A stretch of 6,376 bases of DNA from an uncultured Polymorphobacter sp. (GTDB taxonomy: Bacteria; Pseudomonadota; Alphaproteobacteria; Sphingomonadales; Sphingomonadaceae): assembly GCA_937894055.1 (NCBI GenBank), contig CALDHQ010000716.1:1-6376 (forward strand), read 5' to 3'. The notes under the pieces are model-generated. The model was given only the letters and a program-made list of their open reading frames with translations. It had not been told where the DNA came from and did not search any database. Of the stretch, positions 6,226 through 6,376 are shown piece after piece. Both the position numbers and the translations under genes were made by a program. The stretch's first letter is position 1. Each line of letters starts with the position of its first letter.

Positions 6226-6375
6226 GGGCACGCGGCGGACGCGGGCGTCGCCGCTCGTCACCTCGAGCCACGCCCACGTGAACAACGCGCCGAACCCGAC
6301 CGCATCACCGAGCCGGGCGAGCCAACCGTCACCGGCGAGGAGCTCGACGAGCCGGGCGATCACCCACACCACGAT
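6226..6375 (-). CDS. Unrecognised membrane-like protein fragment (runs off the right edge)
   Basis: About 50 codons open to the window edge: [47 protein letters not shown]. Two hydrophobic segments (near the edge and around [11 protein letters not shown]) suggest a small integral membrane protein, and the very high GC and style suggest an actinobacterium. I do not recognise the family. The first in-frame GTG (6372) is not a supported start because the frame is open beyond it. Confidence 0.4.
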
Positions 6376-6376
6376 C

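Noticed and set aside
5665..6376. A new multidomain protein combining membrane segment, coiled coil, TsaD and GuaA
   Set aside because: Each part is an incomplete piece of an unrelated family, catalytic halves are missing, and two of the joins lie at shared short words. A chimeric assembly explains it better than a real fusion.

Overview
The window looks like a contig from a mixed-community assembly, not one continuous chromosome. The left two thirds (1 to about 4390) is coherent. It is high-GC and carries minus-strand genes only: the N-terminal half of queG, a complete glutathione S-transferase gene, a small uncharacterised gene and the C-terminal ~60% of gltB (glutamate synthase large subunit). 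The protein style and gene set suggest an alphaproteobacterium, most likely a sphingomonad; this is judged from remembered sequences, not a search. Three copies of a ~36 bp GC-rich palindromic element lie between these genes, two of them a few bases after a stop codon. Shared repeats argue that 1 to ~1700 is one genome.

From about 4390 rightwards the sequence changes identity every few hundred bases. An open frame runs unbroken on the minus strand from 4856 to 1698, but it is not one protein. Its first ~40 to 50 codons are antisense to a response-regulator gene, the next ~108 resemble helicase domain 2, and only the rest is GltB. Next come two tandem plus-strand receiver-domain genes (4742-5194 and 5196-5699). 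They are less GC-rich than the left part and could come from another lineage, perhaps Verrucomicrobia. The second is cut off where a longer sensor kinase would be expected to continue.

The last 650 bases form one open minus-strand frame assembled from at least four unrelated pieces. In protein order these are an unknown membrane-like segment (6226-6375), two 22-residue coiled-coil-type repeats (6094-6225), a TsaD fragment (about 5923-6099) and a GuaA ATP-pyrophosphatase fragment (about 5731-5940). The joins fall where both partners share a short peptide in the same frame (GLKT between repeat and TsaD; SVGLSGGV between TsaD and GuaA).

The simplest explanation is chimeric assembly through short shared words. 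The fusions should not be read as a new multidomain system unless single reads span the joins. Functionally, the intact left part concerns tRNA queuosine synthesis (QueG), a thiol-transferase-type enzyme and nitrogen assimilation (GltB); the middle part is two-component signalling. I found no RNA gene, CRISPR array, insertion sequence, integrase or convincing new defence system.
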